Both the position numbers and the translations under genes were made by a program. This document shows, piece after piece, positions 36,335 to 50,276 of a stretch of DNA of 64,000 nt. This DNA is from Sapria himalayana (lineage: Eukaryota; Streptophyta; Magnoliopsida; Malpighiales; Rafflesiaceae): assembly GCA_029783825.1 (NCBI GenBank), contig JAREIK010011401.1:43821-107820 (forward strand), read 5' to 3'. Below the pieces are notes generated by a model. It made no database searches and was not told where the DNA came from. It was given only the letters and a program-made list of their open reading frames with translations. Numbering within the stretch: the first letter of the stretch is position 1; the number at the start of each line of letters is the position of its first letter.

Positions 36335-36929
36335 GTATCTATCTATCTATCTTTATATATGTTTGTTTATCTTTCTATCTATCTATTTGTCAACCTATAT
36401 GTCTATCTGTCTGTCTGTTTTATCACTATCTACCTATCTATTTGTCTATCTATCTGTGTATCTACTATCTATCTATCTTTTTTTGTGAATATCTATTAGT
36501 ATATATATTTATCTATCTATACTATCTGTCTATTAATCTGTCTAACAAGCTCTTTGTCTATATGTCTAAATATCTTTATTTCTCTGTGTATATTTGTCTA
36601 TCTATATATCTATTTAACTATCTATCTATCTATCACACTATCTAAATGAATTTCTATCTATCTTTTTATATGTCTATCTATTTGTTTGTTTATAAACTTG
36701 TCTATCTATCTTTGAATCTATCTTTCGATCTATCTATCTATCCATCATTCTATCTGACTTTCTAATTGTTTGTTTATCTGTCTATCAATCTTTTTATTGA
36801 TCTATCTTTCTTTCTGTCTATCTGTATGTATATCTATCTGTCAATTTGTCTGTCCATCTGCTTGTCTTTCTGTTTGTGTATATGTCTTCCTATGTATTTG
36901 TCTGTATGTCTGTCTATCTGTTTATCTAT

Positions 36930-37560
36930 CTATCTGTCTATTTATCTATCTATGTGTTTATCTATGTGTCTAACTATCTGTTTATCTGATTATCGATCTA
37001 TCTATTTATCTATATGACTATCTATGCCAATCTTTTTATCTAGTTATCTATCTACCTAACTTTGTGTCAATTTCTTTTTCATTCTTTCTATCTATTTATC
37101 TATCTATTATATGTCTATTTTTATGTCTATCTATCTATCTTTCTATTTGTATTGATATCTACCTCTTTATCTATATTTATATATATCTATCTATTTGAAT
37201 TTCTATTTGTTTATCTAATTATCTATCTATGTGTCTATCTATATGTTTATCTGATTATCTATCTATCTATCTATCTATCTAAATGACTGTCTATCTATCT
37301 ATCTTTTTATATATCTATCTATCTACCTAACTTTGTGTCAATTTGTCTTTCAATCTTTCTATCTATTTGTCTATATATATATATATGTTTATTTTTATAT
37401 CTATCTAGATGTATATCTATCTATCTATCTATTTGTTTATCTATCTATTTAACTTACTATATTAATATCTAACTTTTTAACTATATTTCTATATATCTAT
37501 CTATTTTCATTTTTATTTATCTATATATATATCTATCTATGTGTCGATCTCTATGTCTAT
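36930..37560. repeat. 270-310 bp higher-order repeats in the TATC array
   Basis: CTACCTAACTTTGTGTCAATTT begins at 37052 and 37323 (271 bp apart), preceded in both copies by a TATGTGTCTA...GTTTATCTGATTATC stretch. TTGATATCTACCTCTTTATC at about 37153 pairs with TTAATATCTAACTTTTTAAC at about 37462, both followed by TATATTT.TATATATCTATC. Confidence 0.75.
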
Positions 37561-37875
37561 ATGTCCGTGTATCTATATATTTATCTATCTATCTATAAAT
37601 CTATCTATCTATTTATTTATCTATCTGTCTATCTGTCTATCTATCTATCAAACTATCTATGTGTCTATCTAACTATCTATCTTTTATCTATCTATCTAAT
37701 TGTATTATTATTTGTATACCTATCCATCTATCTACCTCTCTATCTATCTCTATATCTATCTATCTATTTATCTATCTGATTAACTATTTGTCTATCTATC
37801 TCTCTAATAATTTTTCTATCTATATCTCGATCTTTTTATCCAACTATCAGTCAATCTTTCTATCTATATATCAAT

Positions 37876-37878
<3 letters not shown>

Positions 37879-37943
<65 letters not shown>
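37879..37943. repeat. (AT)n microsatellite, about 65 bp
   Basis: Long uninterrupted TA run inside the TATC array. Confidence 0.9.
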
Positions 37944-37946
<3 letters not shown>

Positions 37947-39505
37947 TATCTATCTATCAATATATCTATCTTTGTATCTGTATATCTATTTTTCTATCTA
38001 TTTATCTATTTATCTATTTATCTATTTATCTATTTATCTATTTATCTATTTATCTATCTATTTATTTATCTATCTTTCTATCTATCTATCTAACTATCTG
38101 TCTTTCTATATATCAATCGATCTATATGTCTATCAATTAATCTATATGTCTATCTATCTATATCTTTCTAAAAGTCAATATATCTATCTTTCTTTCTTTC
38201 TATCTGCCTGTCTATATATGTGTTTATCTATATATCTATCTATATATCTATTTATCAATTTATCTATCTATCAATATATCTTTTAATCTATCTATCAATT
38301 TGTTTATCAATATGTCTATCAATATATTTATCAATCTATTAAAAAATGTATCAATCAATCTATCTATCAACCAGACTATTTATCTCTCTATTTTTCTATC
38401 TATCAATCAATATGTCTACCTATCTTTCTAACTATTTATATATTTATCTATCTATCTATCTTTCCGTCTATTTATCTGTCTATCTATCGATCTATATATC
38501 AGTCTATTTATCTGTCTATCTTTCTCTCTTTCTATCTTTCTATCTAACTTTCTATCTATTAATCTATCTTTATATGTTTCTATCTATCTATTTAACTATA
38601 TATCAATCAATCTATCTATTTATCTCTTTGTCTTTCTTTCTATCTAACTATTTTACTATCTATCTATCTATCTATTTGTCTATCTATATGTTTATCTGTG
38701 TAACTATCTATTTGTCTATCTATCTATCTCCCTATCTATCTTAATGTCTATCTAATTGTTTATCTATAAATCTAAATAACTATCTATAAATCAATCAATC
38801 AATCTATCTATTTGTACATCTATTTGTGTAACTATCTCTCTATCTATCTTAATATGTCTATGTGTTTATCATTCAATCTATTAATCTATCTATATCTTTA
38901 TCTATATATTAATCTATCTATCTGTCTATATATTTCTCCATCTATTTATTTGTCTATCTATTTGTCTATCTATCTATCTTTCTCTCTATATATTTGTCTA
39001 TATATTTGTCTATCTATCTGAATATATATCTTTCTATCAATTTGTCTATATATCTATCAATTTATATTCTATATCTAAATGTCTTTCCATCTATATATAT
39101 ATATATATATATATCTATCTATTTGTCTATCTATCTATCTATTTGTCTATCTATCTCTATATCTATCTGTCTATATATCTGTCTATCTATATGTCTATAT
39201 ATCTTTCAATCTATATGTCTATCTATTTTATTATCTTATTTGTCTGTCTTTGTATATTTGTTTCAATCTTTCAATCTATCTATTAATCTATCTATATATC
39301 TATTTGTCTATATATCTATCAATCTATTTGTCTATTACTATATTTATCTATTTATCTATCTATTTATCTCTCTATCTTTTTATCTTTCTATATATCTTTT
39401 TTTTCATCTATATGTTTATTTATCTATCTATCTATTTGCATATCTATATGTCTATCTAACTATCCTTCTACCTATTTATCTATCTATCTCTATGTCTTTC
39501 TTTCT

Positions 39506-39508
<3 letters not shown>

Positions 39509-39580
<72 letters not shown>
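39509..39580. repeat. (AT)n microsatellite, about 72 bp
   Basis: Longest pure TA run in the window, inside the TATC array. Confidence 0.9.
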
Positions 39581-39585
<5 letters not shown>

Positions 39586-42500
39586 TTATTTATCTATATA
39601 TCTGTATGTCTATCAATCTGTCTATCTATCTTTCTACTAATCATTCTATCAATCAATCAATCTATCTATCAATCTATCATTTTGTCTAAAACTATGGCTA
39701 TCAATCTATCTTTTATTCTAATTATCAATCTGTCTATCAATCTATTATTCTAACTATATACCTATCTGTCTATCTGCCTATCTATCAATCTATGTATCTA
39801 CCTATATATATATATATCTATCTATCTATCTATCTATCTATCTTACTATCTATTTATTCATCTATCTATCTATCTATGTATCCTTCTACCCATCTTTTTA
39901 TCTATCTATATAATTAACTATTTGTCTATCTAGTTGTCTGTCTATCCATCCATATATCTATCTATCTATTCGCCTTCCTATTTATTTATCTGTCTGTCTA
40001 CGAGTCTTTTTAATTGACTTTCTATTTGACTATTTATTGTCTATCTATCCACATGTCTATCTGTCTATCTATATGTCTATCTATCTGTCTATCTATATTT
40101 TTATCTATCTGTCTATCTATCTTTTCATCTATCTATCTTTCCATCTATCTATCTATTTATCTCTCTGTATTTCTATATGTCTATTTACCTATCTATTTGT
40201 TTATATATCTCTCTGTCTATTTGTCTATTTATCAGTCTATCTACTTATCTTTCAATATGTCTGTCTATCTTTTATTATATTTATTTGTGTATCTATATTT
40301 CTATCTATTTGTCTATCGATCATCCTATCTATCTATCTATCTATATATCTATTTATATGTCTATCAATCTATATGTGTATCTATATATTTGTCAATATGT
40401 TTATCTATCAATCTATTTATCTATTTATTTGTCTATTTATCTATCTACCAAATCTATCTATCTTTTTCTTTATCTTTCCTTTAGTCTATCAATCTATAAG
40501 TCTTTATATTTATATAGTTGTATATCCATCTATCTTTCTTTCCATCTATCCATCTATCTAACTATCCATCTATTTGTTTGTCTATCTATATATCTGTCTA
40601 TCTATCTATTTGTCAAACTATCTATATGTTTGTCTAATTATCTTTATATCTGTATATATGTCTAACTTTCTATTTATCTAATAATCTATCTTTTTATCTA
40701 TCTATCTCTATATCTATCTATTAATCTATCAATTTATAAGTATATGAATCTATCTATCTATCTATCAATTTGTATAACTATCTATATGTCTATCTCATTA
40801 TCTATATATCTATATATATGTCTAACTTTCTAATTATATTTTTTGTCTATCTGTCTATGTATCTATTTGTCTATCTATCAATCTATTAATTTATCAATCT
40901 ATCTATTTGTATATATTTCTATCTAATTTACTAACGAACTAAAGATATATCTATCTATCTATTGGTCTATCTCTCTATCTATCTGTATGTCTGCCTATCT
41001 ACTTATTTATTTGTCTATCTATTTATCTATCTACCTATCTATCTATTTGCTTATCAATTTAAATATCTATCTATCTGTCTGTTTGTATGTCAATCTATCT
41101 ATCTATTTATCTATCTATGTGTCTATCTATATCTCTCTCTATTTTTCTATCTATCTATTTGTCGACTTATATATTTGTCTATCTATCTATCTATCAATCT
41201 TCAATTTAAAAATCTATCTATATGTCTCTATGTCTATCTGTCTATCTATCTAATTGTCTAACTATCAAATTTTATATTTATCTATTTATCTATTTGTATA
41301 TCTATCAAACTATCTAGTTGCCTATTAGTATAATCATCTATCTCTCTATATGTCTATTTGTTTATTTGTTTATCTATCTATCTTATGTTTGTTTATCTAT
41401 CTAACTATCTATCTATAAATATATCTATCTATGTATGATTCTATTTTTTTGTCTATCTCTTTTCTATCTGTCTATGTTTTTATGTGTTTATCTATCAATC
41501 TATTTATTTATCTATCTACCTATCTATCTATCTATTTATTTATCTATCTACCTATCTATCTATCTATCTCTCAGTCTATCTATTTGTATATCTATATATC
41601 TATCGATTTGTCTATTTGTCTACCTATCTGTCTATCCTTTATTTCTATATCTATAAATCTAACTATATATCTATCTTTGAATCTATATATACATCTATTT
41701 GTTTATCTATCTATCTATCTATCAGTATATAAATATATCTACCTATCTATGATTCTGCCTGTCTTTATGTGTATCTATCTATCTATCTCTCTATGTATAT
41801 ATTATTTGTTTATCTATATATCTACCTATCTATCTATATGCATATCTATCTCTCTATATATCTAACTTTCTGTCTATCTAAATATTATATTGTTTATCTA
41901 TTTATCTATATATTTGTGTATATATCTATATATCTATATACCTTTCTCTATATCTACCTATCTTCTTATATGACTATTTATCTATTTGTCTATCTATCTA
42001 TATTTTTATCCGACTATCTATTAATCTATTTGACTATCTATTTGTCTATTTGTCTATCTATCTATATGTATATAGATCTCTCTAACTAAATATATATCTA
42101 TTTTCATATCTTTCTTTCTATTGATTTATATTTCTATATGTCTACCTATATATCTATCTATTTTTATATATGTCTATGTTTAAATCTATATATCTATGTA
42201 ACTATCTATTTTTTTATCTATTTATCTAACTGTCTAACTATATGTCTATATATCTGTCTAACTATCTATTTCTATATAAATCTTTATATTTATATGTCAA
42301 CATATCCAACTATTTGTTAGTCTATTAGTCTATCAGTATATTAGTTTATAAGTCTAAATGTCTCCTTATTTATCTACATATTTTTTTATCTGTCTATCTA
42401 TCTATCTATTTATCTGTCTGTCAATTTACTAATCTTTCTATCTATGAATCTATCTATTTAACTTTTCATCAATCAATCTATCTAACTATTTGTTTATCTT

Positions 42501-44140
42501 TCTATATGTATATCTATCTTTATTTCTATATTTCAATTTGTCTATTTATATATCTATTTATATGTCTATCTATCTAATTCTCTAACTAACTAACTATTTG
42601 TATGTCTATTTATTTATCTGTCTAACTATCTATTTTTCTATTAGTCTATAAGTCTATCTATTTGATTATCTTTATATGTGTTTATATGTCTATCTATCTA
42701 TTTATCTATATATCTATTTATATATCTTAATATCTATCTTTATATCTATCTATCTATCTATCTTTTTATCTATCTATATATGTTTTTATCTATATATCTA
42801 TATATCACTATATTTGACTATATGTCTATCTCTTTATTTCTTTATATTCCTTTATGTTTATCATTCTATAAGTCTATGTGTTTTTGATCTATATATCAAT
42901 TTATCTAATCGTCTATATTTCTATATGTCTATATATATATATCTTTTTTTTGCCTATATATATATATATATATATCTATCTATCTATTTGTTTATTTTTC
43001 AATCTATCTATCAATATATCTATTTGTATATATATCCATCAAACTATCTAGCTATATGTCTATCTATCTATCTATCTATTTGTCTATATGTCTATATGTC
43101 TATATGTCTATATGTTAATCTATTAATATAAGTAACTATCTAAGTATCTATCTTTCTATCTGTCTATACATCTAAACGTCTAACTTTCTTTCTATCTATC
43201 GATCTATAAGTCAATATATCAATCTATATATATATATATATATTATATCCATCAATATGTATATATTTTTATTTATATGTCTCTATCAATATATCTATCC
43301 ATATGTCCAACTTTCTATTTGTCTATAAGTCTATGTATCTATTTGTCTATTTATTAATTTGTGAATCTTTCAGTTTATCTATCTGTTTATCTTTCTATCT
43401 ATCAATTTCACTAACTAACTAATAATATATCTGTCTATATGTTTATCTATCTTTTTGTCTATTTGTCTAACTATTTAATTATCTTTGAGTCTATTAGTCT
43501 ATCAGTTCATCTATCTTTTGTCAATCTCTCTAACTACCTGTGTGTATGTTAAACTAATCATTTATTTGTCTATCTATTTGTTTATTTGTCTATATGTTTA
43601 TATATCTATATGTCTATCTATTTATGTCTTTTGTTTCTATGTGTATATATATTTATCTATCTATTTGTATATCTATCTATCTATCTTATGTTTGTGTATC
43701 TATCTATCTATCTATCTATTTATTTATTTATTTATCTATCTATCTATCTATATATCTATCTATCTATATGTGTATTTCATCTGTTTGTCTATCTAACTCT
43801 TTGCTATCATCTATGTTTATATGTGTATATTTATCTATCTGTCTATCTATCTATCTATCTATCTTTTCCACTTATCTATCTATTTGTCTATATATGTATC
43901 TACCTATCTCTTTTTCTATCTACCTACCTATATCTATCTATTATTTGTATATTTATCAATCAATATATATCTATCTGTAAATCTATTTAACTGTCTATCT
44001 ATATATTTGTCTATCAATTTATCTGTCGATCTATCTATCTATATGTTTATATGTCTATCTATCTATCAATTTTTCCTCTATTTATCTATATATTTGTTTA
44101 TCTATCTATCTATCTAAATATTTTTGTCTTTCCATTTATC

Positions 44141-44179
<39 letters not shown>

Positions 44180-45671
44180 GTATATATCTACCTATTTTCC
44201 AATCTTGGCTTTTTTATATCTATCAATCTATCTATCTGTCTATCTGACTATCTATCTATTAATCTATTTGAATATCTATCTATCAGTCTATTTGTCTATA
44301 TATATATGCATCTATATGTTTATCTTACCATCTTTCTATCTATCTATCTATATATTTTACTATCTATCTATTTGGCTATGTATCATTTTGTATATGTGTC
44401 TATGTGTCAATCTATATATATATATGTAACTATTTATCTTTCAATCTAACTATCTAACTATCTTTATATCTATTAGACTATCATTCTATAATTCAATCAA
44501 TCTATCTATTTATCTATATATCTATTTAAATATTTGTCTATCTAACTTTCTATTTGTATATCGATATATCTATTTATCTTTCTAACTTTCCAACTATCTA
44601 TTATTCTATCAGTAAATCAGTTTATATGTCAATCTGTCTATTTATTTATCTATCTATATTTTTATATCTATGTATATATCTATCTATTTATATATCTGTC
44701 TATCTACCTATTTACCTATCGCTCTATATAATTATTTATCCATTAGTCTATTTGATGATTTGTCTATCTTTATATATGTATTTCTTTCAATCTTTCTATA
44801 TGTCTATTTTTGTATCTATCTATCTATAGATCTATGTATTTATCTAACTGTCTAACTATCTATGTATCAATCTGTCTATGTATCTTTCTATCTAACTATC
44901 TAACTATGTATTTTTCTATCGTCTATTAGTATATCTTTCTATCCGACTATCTATAGATGTGTTTTTGTGTCTATTTATCTAATTGTCTATATATCTATTT
45001 GTTTATCTATCTATCTATCTATCTATATATCTATCTATCTAAAAATTTATCTGTCTATCTACCTGTTTATCATTCCTCTAGCTTTTTGTCTATCTGTCTA
45101 TCATCCTTCTATCTATCTGTCTACTTGTCTATCATCCCTCTATCTATTTGTCTATATGGATATGTCTTTATCTCTCTATTTACCTTTGAGTTTATCAATC
45201 TATAAGTCTATTTATCTTTCTATCAATATATAAAATTGTGTATATGTCTATTTGTCTATATGTTTATCTTTCTATCTATCTATCAATCTATATTTATATC
45301 TATATATTGTGTATCTATCTATATATCTATCTAGCAACCAATCTATTTGTCTATATGTCTATATGTCTAAATTTCAATCTATGTAATTATCTATTTGTGT
45401 ATCTGTCTAACTAGTTAACTATTTTTATGTTATCTCCCTATCAATAAATATATATATATATATCCATCTATCAATCTGTATATCACTATTTTTTGTATGT
45501 CTATCTATCTATTTTTTTATCTATATATATATATATATATATCTATATATATCTATATATCTATCTATCAATCTGTCTATCTATCTATCTATATATCTTT
45601 CTAAATATCTGTCTATCTATCTATTTGTCTATCTTTCTCATTATCTATTTATCTATCTATCAATCTTTTTT

Positions 45672-47030
45672 CTTGTTTAAGGTTTGTTTTATTATTATAA
45701 CCCTCTCTTTTGGTGGAGGAATACCATTTTTACAAGTTAAGATCTACCCATTTTCCCTTTTACACCCACTTACAAAATAAATAAAATAAACGAGCCATAA
45801 CATTCTAACATTTTAATAAAAGCCCATAGTAGACTTTCATAGACTGGAATTTGAGTTGGATTTTTGCTAATCCACTGGCTATTTTTGCTAAAATGGAAGA
45901 TTTTTGCATCTAAATTTTAGGGCTTTTCTTAATCTCCTTAGCTTACTCCTTTCCTTAGCTTCTGGTGGTCTCCTTATGGCCAGGGCCTTCCATGTTCCTT
46001 ATGCTTTGTAGAAAGTTCTTTTACCTTCGTTGACTTGTCCATGCTTCTTTTGTCAGAGACTCACTTTGTAGACAAGTACACTAGCAATATCTGACTTTCC
46101 TCCAGCATCTACCTCTCTTGCACATCCCCTGTTCTTACCTAATCTGGTGGATTGGGCAACATCGCATGGTGCATGCAGTCTCTTTACTGCATTTCAGCTA
46201 CTCTGAATTTTAATTTTTCTGGACTTTTTCCACTTTTTAGATATCCATGCTTTTGCTTTAGCACTGCTTAGAGAGATAGCTTATAGCTGCTCTTTAACTT
46301 CAGCACTTTATTTATCTCAATTTCCAATTGCACCAATGCCTCCTTTATCACTCTTATTCTGAATTTTCCAGCTTTCAATAGCTGCAGAAACAGCCTCCTA
46401 TTCTAGACCCTTACATGGCCTAAATCTATAAGTTAAGAAAATTAACACATGACTTTTCCGCAACATTCACACATATCCTCTTAACCTGAAATTAATACAG
46501 ACAGTACACCAAACAAAGTATTCTAAGATTATAACAATTCTAGCAACTGCTGGATTTTCTGGGTCTTTTTTCTGTGATATTGCGCTGCTAAGAAAAGAGA
46601 AGATAACAGGATAATATACTAACATTCAAATGCTTACCTTGCACTTTCCCATTAGCCTTCGTATTGTTCACCTGCAGAGACAGAAATTCCCCTGCATAGA
46701 GCCTACCGCAACAACATACCAGTCTAACAAACTTCATAGATATATGATTCTCATATTTTATTCTTTGTACTAATCTTTTCTGGACCGTGTACCTTTACAT
46801 TCCCTTATCTTTTAGTTGTGAGGTTATTTTTGCAGTGACTATAAGAAAAATGCAGCAACTATATTTTCCGATTTATTCTTCGCAGTTAATATGTATAGAC
46901 AGATTCCCCTGCAAAGAAGCTACCACAATTCCACAGCTTATATTATTATACTTATCGTATTGTATTTTCCATATTCTATCTTAATATTCATTTAATTTTC
47001 AGATTCCCCTTGACAGCAGCTACTGAATTT
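45672..47030 (-). other. LINE 3' untranslated region with internal repeats
   Basis: 1.36 kb without coding potential on the element strand. A CAGATTCCCCTGCAAAGAAGCTACC-like word occurs three times on the plus strand, at about 46678, 46898 and 47000, each with similar surrounding sequence (TTCATATTCTA / TTTATTCTT). No tRNA or promoter pattern seen. Confidence 0.6.
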
Positions 47031-47606
47031 TCATATTCTATTTTTTCTGTTAATGCTTCCCTTCCTAAATCTTAAATAAGGGAAGGCCTTCCTATCAAGT
47101 TTTGCTATTCCTTTTACTTTTTCTGGCATCGAAACCTCCTCAAATTCATTATCTCCTCTTATTGAACCTAATCTTGCAAGACTATCCGCCAAAGAATTAG
47201 CTTCTCTATATATATGTAAGATTGATGCATTAAGCATTTTAATGAGGTTCAAAATAATTTTTATTTCATCCTCATACCTCCAAAGAGTTATTTTTCCACT
47301 TACTAACGCTACCAAAAGCATAGAGTCCACTTGAATTTGTATATTTTCTAAATCTAATTTCTTACAGACATTTAATCCTATATTCAAAGCTTTTATCTCC
47401 GAGTGGAGGGCTGAGAATGCTTGTGTAGCCGATGTAAATGCTTTTATCACATACCCGTTTGAATCCCTTATTACCCCTCCTCCACCTACTATACCAGTGT
47501 CGCTATTGAAGCTACCATCCGTGTTTAATGATATTTTACCTTTCAGAGGCCTATTCCAACTTATACTTTTTACCCATCCCTGTTTCGTATTTGTAATAGC
47601 GAGGCC
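47031..47606 (-). pseudogene. LINE ORF2: C-terminal RNase H domain (RVT_3)
   Basis: In frame with the zf-RVT region after one stop. It contains ISLNTDGSFNSDTG (first Asp), GGGGVIRDSNGYV, ALHSEIKALNIGL (Glu), IQVDSMLLVALVSGK (Asp) and HIYREANSLADSLARLG (last Asp). That is the complete D-E-D-D set of the RNase H module found at the C-terminus of many plant L1 LINEs. It removes RNA from the RNA-DNA hybrid in active copies. The frame ends at 47031, close to the family's usual end. Confidence 0.9.
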
Positions 47607-48430
47607 CTAGAACATTCCAGCTTCCTTTTTTAAGCAAGAACCATCAACTTTTATAGGATTTATGCTTGATATATTTCTGATTTCTTTAATTATATCTTTA
47701 ATAATTTCATTTGAATTCATTCTGATACTCTCAAATTTACTATTATTACGAGCTTTCCATAGGCACCATATTGCTATATGAGGTAGATTTTGGGTTAGCC
47801 AATTTTTAATATAATTACTAGGGTTTAGATTTCCCCAACTCTTAATTCTATCAATTATTCTATCTTCTTTTTTACTTATTTGTAACTGGTCTCCTAATTC
47901 CCTCCAGACTGCTGCAGCTATTTTCCTACTTGAAAGTAGATTATCCATTGATTCTTCATCTGCGAAGCAACATTCACATATGGAGGCCATTTTAACACCT
48001 TTTCTTTTCACATTAGTGTCCAAAGGCAGTGCATTTACCAGAACTTTACATGCCAGGGAGCACATTTTCAGTGGAATACCTGCTCTCCAAGCCCATTTAA
48101 ATAAAGACTGCACAGGTTTTTTCCTTCTAATCAATTCTTTTGCTGATTTTAACGTAAAATTACCTTGTGGATTAAGGGTCCATTTCCATTCCGATTTATT
48201 CAATAATGAGTGAGCATCTACTATTTCCTTTTGTTTTTCCAAAGCTTTCCAACTATTTGATTTCTACTTAACACGATTATGTTCTTGTTCTAGATATTTT
48301 GCTCGCATATATTTTGCCCAGAGGGAATCGTTTTCTTTAATCCTTTACCATCCTTTGCAGTCCCAAGCAGCCTCCATGTCCTGTAAATTAATGATGCCTA
48401 AACCCGCTTCCGCCTTAGGATAACAGATGT
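47607..48430 (-). pseudogene. LINE ORF2: zf-RVT region
   Basis: After the RT, the frame reads GLGIINLQDMEAAWDCKGW, a stop, LWAKYMRAKYLEQ, a stop, then from 48242 an open stretch with WKWTLNPQGNFTLKSAKEL, FKWAWRAGIPLKMCSLACK, CECCFADEESMDNLL and WCLWKARNNSKFE. This is the zinc-binding reverse transcriptase (zf-RVT) module: W-GxFTxKSA, WKxxxPxKxxxFxWK and C-C-C-E-xxxHLL, here with an altered CxxC..NLL where 'HLL' is usual. The final stop at 47607 separates it from the RNase H part in the same frame. Confidence 0.85.
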
Positions 48431-49700
48431 CTTTCCAATTTTTCCAGTGAATTTTCTGCTTTCCGTTTTTTTTCCCCATAAAAAGTTTGACATTTCCATC
48501 TCTAGTTTATTTGTAAATTTTTTTGGTGGGTGTATGACTGATATAATATGTACAAGTGTACTTTGAAGGACATGTGAGATTAATGTAGTCCTCCCCCCAA
48601 AACCTAATAAATCTACTTTCCAACCTGCTATTTTCTTTCTCATTTTGTCTAGTAAGGGCGTTAGATAATTTTCTTTCAGCCTTCCTTCATATATCGGACA
48701 ATCTAAATATACTAAAACATCTTTTTTATGTTTAAAGCCCGTTATGTTTTTAATTTTTTTTGCCACTTTTTCGGAAGCTTTTTTTGCTAACATAAATTGA
48801 CTTTTATCTTTATTGAGAGCTTGTCCTGTTTCCTTCTCAAATAATTGTAGAAGGTCCATCAGTTTTTTCAATGAAGATTTATTCGCATTTGTGAAAATGA
48901 TGATATCATCTGCATAAGCTAAACAACTAATTCTAGGAGTGTTTTTTGGCTGTCTAAAGGGGATTATTTTTCCCTTTGACATTCTTTTATTTAAATTAAC
49001 GATTAATAATTCTAGGTAGATATCAAATAATAAAGGTGATAATGGATCCCCCTGTCTCAAGCTACGTCTAGGTTTGAATTCTTCTCCTTTCATTCCATTT
49101 ACAATAATTCTAACCCAAACGCTTGTTACACATCTATATATTAAGTCAATACATGTTTCAGAGAAACCAAATTTTCTCATGATGAAACATAATGTATGCC
49201 ATTCCACTCTATCAAATGCCTTAGATAAATCTAGCTTGACTACTAAATTACTTCCTCTCGTTTTAAATGCTATTTCTTTCATCATTTCTGATACTAATCT
49301 AATATTTTCAATCATTAATCTATTCTTAACAAATCCTGTTTGTTCATGTGATATTATAAATGGTAAAATATTACTAAGTCTGTTTTGAATAATTTTAGCA
49401 AGGATCTTATAAATTGCATTACATAAACTTATAGGCCTAAAATCCTCACATTTTGAGGTGATTCTTTTTTGGGAATTAGCACTATGAAAGAATTCACCCA
49501 TGCCTTAGGAATATCCGCGCCTACATAAAAATTGGCGAGTGCAGGAACCAGATCTTTTTTGATAATGAGCCAGTTTAGTTGGAAAAAATAATTATTCCAG
49601 CCATCTGGCCCTGCTGCACTATCCTTATCCAGATCAAACACTGCCTTTTTAATCTCTTCTTCCTCCGGGATCATCTCCATCATTTGGTTTTATTCCAGTG
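48398..49700 (-). pseudogene. LINE ORF2: reverse transcriptase domain
   Basis: The RT is split over two frames. 49683-49429 has DSAAGPDGWNNYFFQLNW and SFIVLIPKKESPQNVR. 49501-48398 has CEDFRPISLCNAIYKILAKI, VVKLDLSKAFDRVEWHTL (motif A Asp), RRSLRQGDPLSPLLFDIYLE, CLAYADDIIIF (YADD active site) and the thumb region GWKVDLLGFGGRTTLISHVL. All three catalytic aspartates are present. A frameshift lies at 49440-49500 and another near 48430, where the continuation PKAEAGLGIINLQDMEAAW moves to the next frame. The domain copies element RNA at the nicked target in active relatives. Confidence 0.92.
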
Positions 49701-49789
49701 AGATGACTGTGTTAATCCCATCCATTAATGAATTTCCTATTTGGGGGGCCTGTCTGCATAGATGACTTTTAAAAAATTCCTCAATGAGA

Positions 49790-50276
49790 GATCCTATCTG
49801 CTTGTCTTCTTCAACCCATTTTCCCTCATTATTTTTAATTCCCTTGATTTTATTTTTTTTTGAGCCTTTATTTTACACATATTGTGAAAAAACTTAGTGT
49901 TTCTATCTCCATCTTTCAACCATTTAATTTTAGAACACTGTTTCCAGTATACTTCCTCCATATACAACTTAAGCCTCAAGTCCCCTTTGGCCTTATTTAG
50001 TTCCTGTCTCTTTACCTCTGTATTATTATTATCGTATTCTAATTCTAATTTTTCTACTTTTTCCTCTTCTTGCTTTATTATTTGGTTAAGATTTCCGAAG
50101 ACTTCTTTATTCCATATTTTTAGACATTTTTTTAATCTATGAAGCTTAACCATTAATATTTGCATCGGTTTCCCCTTTGCTGGCTCCATCCAGGATTCAG
50201 TTACCAGTTTTTCGAAGCCAGCATGCTTTTCCCACACATTTTGAAATTTAAAGTTACCTGATGCTCGGTAATTCTT
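49790..50276 (-). pseudogene. LINE ORF2: endonuclease-RT linker
   Basis: Same frame as the endonuclease. It encodes [20 protein letters not shown], a coiled-coil-prone Lys/Glu-rich stretch ([20 protein letters not shown]) and [17 protein letters not shown], the standard 'GDRNTKFFH' block before the RT of plant LINEs. A one-base shift near 49815 moves the frame; the continuation [20 protein letters not shown] is in the next frame. Confidence 0.85.

Larger units (their letters stand above)
36335..45665 (-). repeat. 9.3 kb degenerate (TATC)n satellite array
   Basis: TCTA/TATC tetranucleotides with variants TTTA, TGTC, TCAA, TATA and AACT. The GATA strand is the minus strand, opposite to the array at 3618-14857. 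Plus-strand frames up to about 230 codons (for example 38994-39689) encode only Tyr-Leu-Ser-Ile type repeats and are not genes. Embedded (AT)n runs, TCAAT-rich blocks (for example 38230-38360 and 39630-39760) and duplicated segments show internal structure. Confidence 0.95.

Noticed and set aside
36265..45780. Plus-strand open frames resembling multi-pass membrane proteins
   Set aside because: The hydrophobic character is only the (TATC)n translation. The frames simply follow the array and end with it.
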